A program made the translations under genes and the position numbers. The notes below the pieces were generated by a model, which was not told the DNA's origin, made no database searches, and was given only the letters and a program-made list of their open reading frames with translations. From Flavobacterium sp. JAD_PAG50586_2 (GTDB taxonomy: Bacteria; Bacteroidota; Bacteroidia; Flavobacteriales; Flavobacteriaceae), in NCBI GenBank assembly GCA_023213215.1, contig CP096136.1:682001-746000 (forward strand): 64,000 bases of DNA, written 5' to 3'. Shown here piece by piece: positions 25,652 to 35,700 of this stretch. Position 1 is the stretch's first letter, and each line of letters begins with the position of its first letter.

Positions 25652-26680
25652 TTAATTTTTAGTAAAACTCATATAAGACTGCTGTCCTGATCCGCCACCG
25701 CTACTTTTTCTAAGTCTTATGTAAGTAGATGTATATTCCTGAACGTCCCAATTGGTTTCTAAATCGTGTAGTTGTGAGCCTTCAAAATTAAAGTCTAAAC
25801 GTTGCGGCATTCCATCATGTAAATCCCAGTCTCCTTCAAGAGTAATCGAGTTTTTGACAACAATAGCGTCGCCATTAGGATGAAAAGTGAAATAATATCC
25901 GGTATACTGACTGGTAGCATCCTGGCCATAAAAACAATACGATATGTGCCAACTGCCAGTAGTTAAGGTATTCCAAAGTGTAGTTGGTGTAGAACCCGGA
26001 TAACAACTATTTACGGCATCATTGATGGCATCTTCCAAATCCGTATTGTGATTTATTGTGATTTGCTGTGAACCAGACTTAGTGAGTGTAATAGGAAAAG
26101 CAATTCCAACAATTTGAGATTCGGTTAAATTATGTATAAAGTTGTAAAGTTGAGTATCCGATTGAATGGCTACAGTACTTCCAACCTGATTATTAGTATT
26201 ATAAATATTGATCGAAAAAGGATAATTAAAATCCAGACATGCAACTTCATGATAAGGATTATCGTCTCCATATTGCGCCATGATATAATTAAGTTGTGCC
26301 TCGTTGGTTACCACATGCTCGTAATGACTTGGATAAACCATTGTAATTGGATACCCAAAATGGACTATGTCGTCATCTGAATTGCTTTGGTTCTTTATAT
26401 TTTGGACAGTTTGGAAATCATTCTCTGAAAGCACATTAACATACTGACCGTTTACCGTTACGTGTGCCGGAAGCTTTATACTGCAGTTACTGGTTCCGTC
26501 TAATACATTGTCTCTGGTTGTTTCATATTGGGAAACCCTGCTTATAAGTAAGGATATTGGTGCCGATTTAGTGAAATTATTGGCGGTGTCCTGTACAATA
26601 CTTTCTTCTTCATCCTGGCAGGATAAAACACTAAAGGCAAACAGTGTACAAACGAACAAAGTAAAATTTTTCATAGACAT
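25652..26680 (-). CDS. Lipoprotein with duplicated N-terminal domain and lipocalin-like C-terminus
   Basis: This 342-residue protein has a lipoprotein signal (LFAFSVLSC). Two related units follow: CSIKLPAHVTVNGQYVNVLS with YPITMVYPSHY, and CLDFNYPFSINIYNTNNQVG with FPITLTKSGSQQITI. Each starts with a cysteine and ends in a helix that counts down to the next Cys. The C-terminal domain (about 235-342) is the one shared with the 153-residue lipoprotein. It is divergent from the ECF sigma gene (97 bases apart), which suggests joint function or regulation. Exported to the envelope; role unknown. Confidence 0.72.
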   Translation of the reverse strand: MSMKNFTLFVCTLFAFSVLSCQDEEESIVQDTANNFTKSAPISLLISRVSQYETTRDNVLDGTSNCSIKLPAHVTVNGQYVNVLSENDFQTVQNIKNQSNSDDDIVHFGYPITMVYPSHYEHVVTNEAQLNYIMAQYGDDNPYHEVACLDFNYPFSINIYNTNNQVGSTVAIQSDTQLYNFIHNLTESQIVGIAFPITLTKSGSQQITINHNTDLEDAINDAVNSCYPGSTPTTLWNTLTTGSWHISYCFYGQDATSQYTGYYFTFHPNGDAIVVKNSITLEGDWDLHDGMPQRLDFNFEGSQLHDLETNWDVQEYTSTYIRLRKSSGGGSGQQSYMSFTKN

Positions 26681-26776
26681 GGTATCAATTCATAAAGGTT
26701 AAACAAAGTTGGGATAAAAAACCCTACTTTAAAAAATTATTTTAATTTTAACCCACAAATAATTCAATTATACCCA

Positions 26777-27298
26777 ATGGAGAACACAAATTCTAAGAGC
26801 ATTTGTGAAGAATTAGTTTTTTCTGGATTTTTTAAAGCCCACGTGAAATCGTTGCGGAATTATCTGTATTACAAATTTGGGAATGAGGAGAAAGCAAATG
26901 ATATTACTCAGGATGCCTTTATCAAACTTTGGGAAAATTGCAAAAAAGTACCTATCGAAAAAGCTAAATCCTACATTTACACCATTGCTAACAATGCCTC
27001 TTTGAATGAAATTGCGCATCAGAAAGTAGTTTTAAGATATGCACAAGGACATTCAGGTAATGATAGAACAAATTTAAATCCGGAATTTATAATTGAAGAA
27101 GACCAATTCAAACAAAAACTGGAGAAAGCAATTGCTAAACTAACGGAAGCCCAAAGAACTGCTTTTCTTCTACACAGGATTGAAGGAAAAAAATATAGCG
27201 AAATCGCCATAATGCTAGAAATAAGTGTAAAAGCTGTGGAAAAACGGATTCATGGTGCGTTAGTTACACTTAGGCAGGAAATAGAACAATTTAGGTAG
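26777..27298 (+). CDS. FecI-like ECF sigma factor
   Basis: This 173-residue RNA polymerase sigma-70 factor of the ECF group has region 2 (about 22-90: LRNYLYYKFGNEEKANDITQ, DAFIKLWENCKKV) and region 4 (about 115-170: LTEAQRTAFLLHRIEGKKY, SEIAIMLEISVKAVEKRIH). It starts a FecI-FecR-receptor series. In such systems the receptor signals ligand binding through FecR to release the sigma factor, which then transcribes the operon. It is divergent from the lipoprotein gene. Confidence 0.92.
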   Translation: MENTNSKSICEELVFSGFFKAHVKSLRNYLYYKFGNEEKANDITQDAFIKLWENCKKVPIEKAKSYIYTIANNASLNEIAHQKVVLRYAQGHSGNDRTNLNPEFIIEEDQFKQKLEKAIAKLTEAQRTAFLLHRIEGKKYSEIAIMLEISVKAVEKRIHGALVTLRQEIEQFR

Positions 27299-27329
27299 GG
27301 TATTTAAAAGTCAAAATGTTTTTAGTCAA

Positions 27330-28237
27330 ATGAATAGCATGGAAGAAAATTACCAATTAGCAAAATGGCTGGCAGGAGAAATGCCTGAAGACGAATTAAA
27401 AGCCTTCAAGCAAACACCTGAATATGCAACTTATGAAAAGATTGCAGCCTATTCGAGCCAATTAAAGGCTCCAGACTTTGATGCTGATTTGTTATATCAA
27501 AATACGGTAAACCGCAAAAAAAATCCCCAAAAGTCATTCCTTTCTATCAATCCAAATGGATGAAAATTGCCGCGATTTTTATTGTATTATTAGCTTTAAC
27601 TTTTGTTTTCAGAACCTCTATTACTTCAACTGAAGTTGCCGAAAATGGAAAAAAAACAACTTTCTCTCTGCCTGATAATTCCGAAATCGTCCTAAACAGC
27701 GGCTCGCAAATCCAATACAAAAAATGGGATTGGAATAACAATCGAAAACTCGATTTAGATGGCGAAGCCTATTTTAAAGTAGCCCACGGAAAAAAATTCG
27801 AAGTAGCCACAAAACTTGGAACCGTAGCCGTTTTGGGAACTCAATTTAATGTAAAGGCAAGGAATGAGCAATTTGATGTGAGCTGTTATGAAGGCAGCGT
27901 TAAGATAACTTACAAAAATCAAGAAGTCGTTATAACCAAAGGAACATCGGTCACTTTTGAAAATGATTCTTTTGACCAAAAAACCATAAAAGTTTCAAAA
28001 CCGGAGTGGACCAACAATGAAATTGTTTTTAATAAAGAGAAGCTGCAAACGATTGTTGATGAATTAGAGAGACAATACAGTGTTAAAATTATTCTGAACT
28101 GTAAAGATAACCCACAACTTTTTAGCGGAACCTTGCCTTCAGACAACCGCAAAGCCGCTTTGGATATTGTAACTTCAATATTTCATTTAAAAATTTCTAC
28201 ATTAGACGCTGATAAAATTATTCTAGCGGATTTTTAA
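27330..28237 (+). pseudogene. FecR-like anti-sigma factor, frameshifted
   Basis: The N-terminal cytoplasmic region (MNSMEENYQLAKWLAGEMP) is separated from the rest by a break in an A8 run at 27516-27523. One more A joins NRKKK to SPKVIPFYQSKW and the membrane helix IAAIFIVLLALTFVF. The periplasmic FecR domain follows (TFSLPDNSEIVLNSGSQIQY, LDGEAYFKVAHGKKFEVATK, VAVLGTQFNVKAR), then a DUF4974-like C-terminus. A 302-residue protein results. It would transmit the receptor signal to the sigma factor. Its TAA overlaps the receptor ATG by one base (TAATG), so the two are translationally coupled. Confidence 0.88.
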
Positions 28238-30756
28238 TGTCGTCAAAAAAGCTTCTTTTTTCAATTTATTTCTTTTTCCTTTTCCTTTGCTGCCATGCAC
28301 AACAGGTCAGGGAAATTTTACCGTTAAAAACAATTTTGCTTGAGATTGGCTCCAAACACAACATCAAATTCAATTATATTGACGAGGAACTGATTATCTA
28401 TAAAATTTCACCTCCGAATCCATCGTCCAGCCTGACTGAAAAAATAGAGTACATTGAGTCTCAAACTGGATTGAAGGTTAAACAGATAAGCGATAAATAT
28501 TATTCCGTCTACAACGACCGAAAACTCGACAAACCGCTATGTGGCTACCTAATTGATGCCGAAACTGGAATTGGAGTTGAAAATGCAACCCTTCAAATCC
28601 AAAATAGCGATATAATCGTTTTTTCGAATGAAAAAGGATATTTTGAGCTTCCGTTGGTGTCCGCAAATACAATCCTGATCTCACATCTGAATTTTGAAAA
28701 AAAGACAATCACTCCAAACGAATTATATGTTTCAAAATGTCCGCCAATAAAGCTAGTTCCGATGATTGAACAACTCGAAGAAATTATTGCTCAACCCTAT
28801 TTAACCACCGGTATTTATAAAAGAAATGATGGTACGTTGGAAATAAAACCAAAAAAATTCGGAATCCTTCCGGGATTGATTGAGCCTGATGTACTGCAGA
28901 CCATGCAGCAAATTCCGGGAATCAACTCAGTTGACGAAACCATTTCCAATATTAATGTCCGCGGAGGAACGCACGATCAGAATCTTTTTCTTTGGAACGG
29001 CATCCGAATGTTTCAAACAGGACACTTTTTCGGATTGATATCAGCATTTAACCCGTCATTGGCACAAACGATATCGGTAACAAAAAACGGTAGTTCGGCT
29101 TTTTATGACGACAGTGTTTCAAGCGTAATTGACATTTCATCGCATTCGAAATCTATTGAAAAAACGCATTCAAGTATCAGCACCAATTTAATCAGTGCCG
29201 AATTTTACACTAAAATAAAAACTTCAGACAAATCCAATTTCATCTTTTCGGGCAGGCGTTCTTTGACTGATTTTTTCGGGTCACCTACCTATAAAAATTA
29301 TAGAAACAAGGTTTTTCAAAATACTGTCGTAACCAATCTTGACAACAACCAAACTATTGATTTTGAGACGGACGAAGAGTTTTATTTTTATGACTTCACT
29401 TCGCAATACCAACAAAAAATCGGAACTAAACATGAGTTGACAGCCGATTTAATTGTTATCAAGAATTCTTTACTGCTAAACCAATTTACTACTGTAGCGA
29501 ATAAAAACAGTGATTTGGCACAGGAAAATTTAGGTGGAACGATAAACTGGAATACGAATTGGAATAAAAATAATTCGACACAATTTCGCTTGTATACTTC
29601 AAGTTATTCATTAGTTTCCAAAAACGAATCGATTCAGAGCAATCAGATTTTGAAACAGGAAAACAAGGTTTTGGATTTAGGATTTCAGATTAAAAACACC
29701 CATCAGCTATCTAAAACACTGGCATTCAATAATGGCTATCAGTTTGCTGAAACCGGCGTGACCAACGCTGACGAAGTTAACTTTCCTTTTTTCTCCCGGA
29801 AAAACACTCAGGTTTTGAGAACCCATTCCTTAATTGCCGAAGGAATGTTGGAAACCGAAAATAAGAAGACATTCCTAAAGGCCGGATTTCGAGTCAATCA
29901 TTTTGAAAAATTCGAAAAAACCATAATTCTTCCCCGAATCCAGTTCAATCAGGCATTAAATAACAACCTGCGTTTAGAAATTTTGGCCGAACAAAAAAGC
30001 CAGACCCTTTCTCAGGTAATTGATTTGCAGGAGGATTTTCTGGGTATTGAAAAAAGAAGGTGGACTTTGGCTAATGACAGTACCAATCCTATTCAGAGAA
30101 GCAATCAGGTTTCCATCGGAATCGCATTTAAGAAAAATAACTGGCTTATTACTTTAGAAAATTTTTATAAAAAAATAACCGGAATCAGTACCAGCAGCCA
30201 GGGTTTTCAGAACCAATTCGAATTAATCAGGTCAAGTGGCGATTATCAGGTTTTGGGTTCAGAATTTTTGATTCAGAAGAATTTTGGCAAATTTTACACT
30301 TGGATGAGTTATAGTTATAATGACAATAAATACTTCTTCAAATCATTGCAACCGATGGAATTCATAAACAATTACGAGCTGAAACATGCGATAACCTGGG
30401 CCGGAATTTATGACTGGAAATCGATAAAATTCGCTTTGGGAGCTAAATGGCATACGGGAAAACCAATTACGACACCTCAATCAACAACTTTAGATGCTAA
30501 CAATCAAATAGTTTACAATTCGCCGAATAATGCGAAACTGAATGATTTTTTCCAGCTTAATTTTTCGGCTTCCAAAGACTGGAAAATTAATGAGGGAATG
30601 ATTTTGCAAACCAATATTTCCTTGCTTAATATGTTAGATTCCAAAAACAGCATCAATAAGTTTTATCGATTAAATTCGACCGATAACACTGTGGAAAGTG
30701 TCGATATCTATGCTTTGCGACTGACTCCGAATATCAATGTGAAACTAAGCTTTTAA
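28237..30756 (+). CDS. STN-domain TonB-dependent receptor (FecA-like signalling)
   Basis: This 839-residue outer-membrane protein has a signal peptide (LLFSIYFFFLFLCCHAQ). A secretin/TonB short N-terminal (STN) signalling domain follows (about 24-95), then a carboxypeptidase-regulatory-like domain (about 100-180: LIDAETGIGVENATLQI). The plug comes next (IPGINSVDETISNINVRGG, then HDQNLFLWNG), and a long barrel ends in NINVKLSF. The STN domain is what touches FecR in such systems, and its presence agrees with the gene order. The ligand is unknown. No periplasmic-binding or ABC genes are near. A terminator follows at once. Confidence 0.92.
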   Translation: MSSKKLLFSIYFFFLFLCCHAQQVREILPLKTILLEIGSKHNIKFNYIDEELIIYKISPPNPSSSLTEKIEYIESQTGLKVKQISDKYYSVYNDRKLDKPLCGYLIDAETGIGVENATLQIQNSDIIVFSNEKGYFELPLVSANTILISHLNFEKKTITPNELYVSKCPPIKLVPMIEQLEEIIAQPYLTTGIYKRNDGTLEIKPKKFGILPGLIEPDVLQTMQQIPGINSVDETISNINVRGGTHDQNLFLWNGIRMFQTGHFFGLISAFNPSLAQTISVTKNGSSAFYDDSVSSVIDISSHSKSIEKTHSSISTNLISAEFYTKIKTSDKSNFIFSGRRSLTDFFGSPTYKNYRNKVFQNTVVTNLDNNQTIDFETDEEFYFYDFTSQYQQKIGTKHELTADLIVIKNSLLLNQFTTVANKNSDLAQENLGGTINWNTNWNKNNSTQFRLYTSSYSLVSKNESIQSNQILKQENKVLDLGFQIKNTHQLSKTLAFNNGYQFAETGVTNADEVNFPFFSRKNTQVLRTHSLIAEGMLETENKKTFLKAGFRVNHFEKFEKTIILPRIQFNQALNNNLRLEILAEQKSQTLSQVIDLQEDFLGIEKRRWTLANDSTNPIQRSNQVSIGIAFKKNNWLITLENFYKKITGISTSSQGFQNQFELIRSSGDYQVLGSEFLIQKNFGKFYTWMSYSYNDNKYFFKSLQPMEFINNYELKHAITWAGIYDWKSIKFALGAKWHTGKPITTPQSTTLDANNQIVYNSPNNAKLNDFFQLNFSASKDWKINEGMILQTNISLLNMLDSKNSINKFYRLNSTDNTVESVDIYALRLTPNINVKLSF

Positions 30757-30761
30757 AAACA

Positions 30762-30788
30762 AAAACTCCGCTAAATGAGCAGAGTTTT
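30762..30788. terminator. Terminator between the STN receptor and argS
   Basis: AAAACTC with GAGTTTT, and inner GCT with AGC (one C-A mismatch), form a 10-pair stem with loop AAATG. It is followed by GTTTTTT on the plus strand. Confidence 0.75.
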
Positions 30789-30793
30789 GTTTT

Positions 30794-32578
30794 TTACATT
30801 CTTTCCGGAACTTCTATTCCTAGTAAATTAAATGCTGCTTTTATAGTTTCAGCAACTTTTTGTGAAAGCTGAACCCTAAAAACTTTCTTCGTCACATTTT
30901 CTTCTCCTAAAATCGAAACCGACTGATAGAACGAATTATATTCCTTAACCAATTCATAAGTATAATTGGCAACCAAAGCCGGCGAATGATTGTGGGCTGC
31001 ATTTTGGATTACTTCAGGAAAAAGCTCTATCTGTTTCAGTAGTTCTTTTTCCTTTGGATGCATTTCAATGTCTTTGGATGTAATATTCAGGCTTGTATTA
31101 AAATCTGCCTTTCTCAAAATCGACTGGATTCTGGCGTAAGTATATTGAATAAACGGGCCTGTATTTCCGGCAAAATCTACCGATTCTTCGGGGTTGAAAA
31201 GGATTTGCTTTTTTGGATCAACTTTCAGGATGTAATATTTCAAAGCACCAAGTCCGATGGTTTTGAACAACTTGGCTTTTTCGTCTTCAGAATACCCTTC
31301 CAACTTTCCTAAATCTGTAGAAATTTTAGCAGCAGTTGTGGTCATTTCCTCCATTAAATCATCAGCATCCACCACTGTTCCTTCACGCGATTTCATTTTT
31401 CCTGATGGCAATTCCACCATTCCGTAGGATAAGTGGTATAGGCTTTCAGCCCAATCAAATCCCAATTTTTTAAGGATTAAAAACAGTACCTTGAAATGAT
31501 AATCCTGCTCATTTCCAACGGTATAAACCATTCCGCCAACATCGGGGAAATCCTTCACACGCTGGATTGCAGTTCCTATATCCTGTGTCATGTAAACCGC
31601 TGTTCCGTCTGAACGCAAAACGATTTTTCTGTCTAAGCCATCCGGAGTTAAATCAATCCAAACCGAACCGTCAGGATCTTTTTCGAAAATCCCTTTTTCC
31701 AATCCGAACTGCACCACTTCCTTTCCTAACAAATAGGTATTGCTTTCATAATAATAGCTATCGAAATCAACGCCAAGGTTATTATAGGTTTGGGCAAAAC
31801 CGTCATAAACCCATTGATTCATTGTTTTCCAAAGTTCGATTACTTCAGGCTTTCCGGCTTCCCAGTCGAGCAGCATCTGTTGGGCTTCGATTATTATTGG
31901 CGCTTGCTTTTTAGCCTCGTCTTCGGTTTTTCCACCAGCTATTAATTCTGCAATTTGTACTTTATATTCCTGGTCAAATTTTACGTAGAAGTTGCCAACC
32001 AATTTATCGCCTTTCAAACCTGAACTTTGCGGAGTTTGCCCATTTCCAAATTTCTGCCAGGCCAACATCGACTTACAGATATGGATTCCACGATCGTTAA
32101 TGATTTGGGTTTTGTATACTTTTTTACCTGAAGCCTTTATAATTTCGGCAACCGAGTATCCTAAAAGATTGTTTCGAACATGACCAAGATGCAAAGGTTT
32201 GTTAGTATTTGGCGAAGAATATTCCACCATTACTGCCTTGTCATTTGGATTCACATCAGCAAAACCAAAATCCTTTTTGTCTTTTATTTGATTGAAAAAA
32301 GTAAGGTAATAATCGTCGGAAGCAACAATATTCAAAAAACCTGAAACCACATTGAATCGGATTACAGACTCCACATTTTCAACCAGATAATTTCCGATTT
32401 TAGTTCCAATCTCGATTGGATTTCCCTTGATTACTTTCAGTAACGGAAAAATAACCATAGTAATATCGCCTTCAAATTCCTTACGTGTAATTTGAAACTC
32501 AATCCTGTCGATTGCAACATCAAATAGTTCGTGAACTGCCTTTTGAATAGGAGAAGTAAGAATTTGTGAAAGTTTCAT
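30794..32578 (-). CDS. argS: Arginyl-tRNA synthetase
   Basis: This 594-residue class I synthetase charges tRNA-Arg. The additional N-terminal domain (1 to about 110) that recognises the D-loop is present. The HIGH motif is HLGH (about 130-133), preceded by YSSPNTNKP. The KMSKS-like loop is GKMKSREGTVV. The C-terminal DALR anticodon-binding helix bundle is full length and ends at EVPERM. Reading frame and length are normal. It has its own TATCTTTG box and converges with the STN receptor gene. Confidence 0.97.
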   Translation of the reverse strand: MKLSQILTSPIQKAVHELFDVAIDRIEFQITRKEFEGDITMVIFPLLKVIKGNPIEIGTKIGNYLVENVESVIRFNVVSGFLNIVASDDYYLTFFNQIKDKKDFGFADVNPNDKAVMVEYSSPNTNKPLHLGHVRNNLLGYSVAEIIKASGKKVYKTQIINDRGIHICKSMLAWQKFGNGQTPQSSGLKGDKLVGNFYVKFDQEYKVQIAELIAGGKTEDEAKKQAPIIIEAQQMLLDWEAGKPEVIELWKTMNQWVYDGFAQTYNNLGVDFDSYYYESNTYLLGKEVVQFGLEKGIFEKDPDGSVWIDLTPDGLDRKIVLRSDGTAVYMTQDIGTAIQRVKDFPDVGGMVYTVGNEQDYHFKVLFLILKKLGFDWAESLYHLSYGMVELPSGKMKSREGTVVDADDLMEEMTTTAAKISTDLGKLEGYSEDEKAKLFKTIGLGALKYYILKVDPKKQILFNPEESVDFAGNTGPFIQYTYARIQSILRKADFNTSLNITSKDIEMHPKEKELLKQIELFPEVIQNAAHNHSPALVANYTYELVKEYNSFYQSVSILGEENVTKKVFRVQLSQKVAETIKAAFNLLGIEVPERM

Positions 32579-32598
32579 GGTAATTTATTTTAAGACCG

Positions 32599-32606
32599 CA
32601 AAGATA
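32599..32606 (-). promoter_or_regulatory. -7 promoter box TATCTTTG for argS
   Basis: An exact TAnnTTTG match on the minus strand, 20 bases before the argS ATG. Confidence 0.5.
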
Positions 32607-32790
32607 AACATTACAGTATAATTTTTAATATCATGAGCTATTTATAAAAATTAAGCTTCAGAATTGGATCGAAACAATACTATTTGTAAGTAAAATACAT
32701 AAATATATTAAAATATAATGTATTTCATCGATTTTATTTGCATTTAAACGATGTATCTTTCAATATTTGCTTTGTCAAAATCCCCAAATT

Positions 32791-35700
32791 ATGAAGAAGA
32801 TATTACTATTAGCAACTATCCTACTAAGTGCTATCGGTTTTTCACAACCGATTTCAGTGAGTTCAACAAATTACACAGTACCACAATTGGTAAACAATGT
32901 GCTGATTAATTCCCCTTGTGTTTCGGCAACGAATATAACATGGAGTACCGGAACCAATTTTGGTTCTTCCAACGGACTTGGATTTTTCCAAAATACCAAT
33001 CCAAATTTTCCTATGCGGAGTGGTGTTGTTTTGAGTACCGGGAATATTTTAAACACTCCCGGACCAAACGAATCATTGCTAAATGATGGTGCAACAGCGT
33101 GGCCTGGAGATACCGATTTGGAAGCCACATTGGCGATGGCGGGAATTTCAATGGTTTCCAAAAATGCTTCGGTTTTAGAATTTGATTTCACACCCATTTC
33201 GCCAAACTTCAGTTTTGATTTTATTTTTGCTTCAGAAGAGTATGGTAATTTCCAATGTTTGTATTCAGATGCTTTTGCATTTTTACTTACGAATATGAAT
33301 ACTGGCGTTACTACCAACTTAGCGGTTGTACCAAGTACCAATTTGCCTATTTCTGTGGTAACGATTAGGGATTTTCAATACAACTCTTCTTGTTCATCAG
33401 AAAATGCACAATACTTTGGAAGCTTTAATGGTGGATCGGGTTCAGCAAGCTCAGCCACTAATTTTAATGGACAGACTAAAGTATTAACAGCGGCTTCTGT
33501 TTTGACTGCAGGTGTTCCTTATCATATCAAATTGGTAATTGCAGATAGAGCTGATCCCCAGTCAGATTCTGCTATTTTTCTATCGTCAGACAGTTTTAAT
33601 ATTGGTCAGGACGTTTTAGGTCAGGACTTAACTTCTGCCAACAATGCTGTATTATGTTATGGCACAAGCCAAATTCTGTCTACTGGCTTAAGTAGTGCAG
33701 AATATAGTTTTGAATGGAAAAAAGGTTCAACTATACTTAGCGAAACAAGTCCAAATTTAACAGTTACGGAACCAGGTACATACAGTGTTACCTATACCAA
33801 TCTTTTTAGCACATGTGATTCCATTACAGATACAATTATAGTTGAATATAATCCTGAAATAACTTCTCCTAATCCCAATACAATTTATAAATGTGATAAC
33901 GGAGCACCAACCCAAACCTATAATTTGGATTTGAATACGCCAGTTGTTAAACAAGGTTTGCCAGCTGCAACCGCAGTGACTTATTTCCTAACTCAGGCTA
34001 ATGCTGATAATAATACCAGTCCACTTCCTTTATCTTATAATGGTACAAGCGGACAGACAATATACGCTAGAATTCAATTGCCAAACAGTTCATGCTTTAT
34101 TGTAAAATCATTCCAATTGCAAGTATCACCTGGACCAGTAGCTAACCAACCTGCAGATTTACACAGTTGTGCCAGATCTCAGGCCAATTCAAGAGCCTAT
34201 TTTAATTTTACCCCACAAACAGCAATTATATTGGGTACACAATCTCCAACAATAAATGTTGTAACTTATTACAATTCACTTGTTGATGCTAACAATGGCA
34301 CTAATGCAATTGCCAATACAACCAACAGTGTATATGGAAACCAAACTATCTATGTTAGGGTTCAAAATGTTAGTGATACGACCTGTTTTAGTGTAACTAG
34401 TTTTAATCTTATTGTTGATCCGTTACCTCTTGTAGATGTGCTACAGCCCGTAGTTGTTTGCGATAGTTATCCTTTACAACCCTTGACAAATGGTAATTAT
34501 TTTACGGAAATGAATGGAGCTGGTATACCGCTTCATGCAGGCGATGTTATTACAGAAACCCAAACGATTTATATCTTTAATCAGCCTGGAGGACCAAATT
34601 CCTGCGCGGCTAACAGCTCATTCCTAATAACTGTAGTGGATGAAGACTCGTTAACACCAAATGATGTAATGAGTTGTGGACCTTATACATTACCTTCTTT
34701 AACTTATGGAAAATACTACAACGGACCAGGTGCTACTGGCGGTGAGATTCCAGCCGGAACGGTAATAGCTACATCGCGGTTGGTGTATTACTATTTTACA
34801 ACTACCATCCTTCCAGTATGTATTGTTGATTCTAGTTTTCAGGTAACAATCAATAGCAATTTAGATGCGGGTAACAGAACAGATGTGTTTGAATGTGTAT
34901 CCTATACTTTACCAGCAATAACAACAGGAAATTATTTTTCAGGACCGAATGGATCAGGTACACCATTGTCAGCTGGGACTGTTATAACAGAGACTCAGAG
35001 AGTTTATGTATATGTTACAACAACTGGTCCAGCTCCTTGTACAGACGAAGATTCTTTTGAAGTCGTTATCGGTTTACCGCAACCAGCAGATATTTCTCAG
35101 TGTAATGGATACGCTTTACCTCAGTTGCCAATTGGAAATTATTATACAGGACCATTAGGAACAGGGACTATGATTCCTTCAGGAACGGTTATAGAAAATA
35201 ATACTACAATATACATCTACGCTCCAACAACAAGTGGTGGAGCAAACTGCACGGATAACATGCATTTCACTCTAACTTTTGCTCAGCCTATTGTGGATCA
35301 TTTAACGGATGTAAGCATTTGTGAAAGGTACACGTTGCCTACAATTATAAATGGTAATTATTTTACCGATGAGAATGGAACAGGCACTCCACTATTTGCA
35401 GGTGATGTTATTTTGTCTACCCAAACTATCTACATTTATAGAAGATTAAACGAAAGTTGTGGCAATCAGTCGAGCTTTATTGTAACCATCAATCCGTTAC
35501 CGGCTATTGATTCCCGTTCTGATATCGATATTTGCGATCAATATGTTTTAACACCTTTAGCGGTTGGTGATTATTATTCAGGCCCAAACGGAACAGGAAC
35601 TTTGATTCCAGCTAATACGGTTATAACTACATCACAAAGAATCTACATCTATGCTATTTCTAATACCACACCACCATGTAGTATTGAAAACAGCTTTCAG

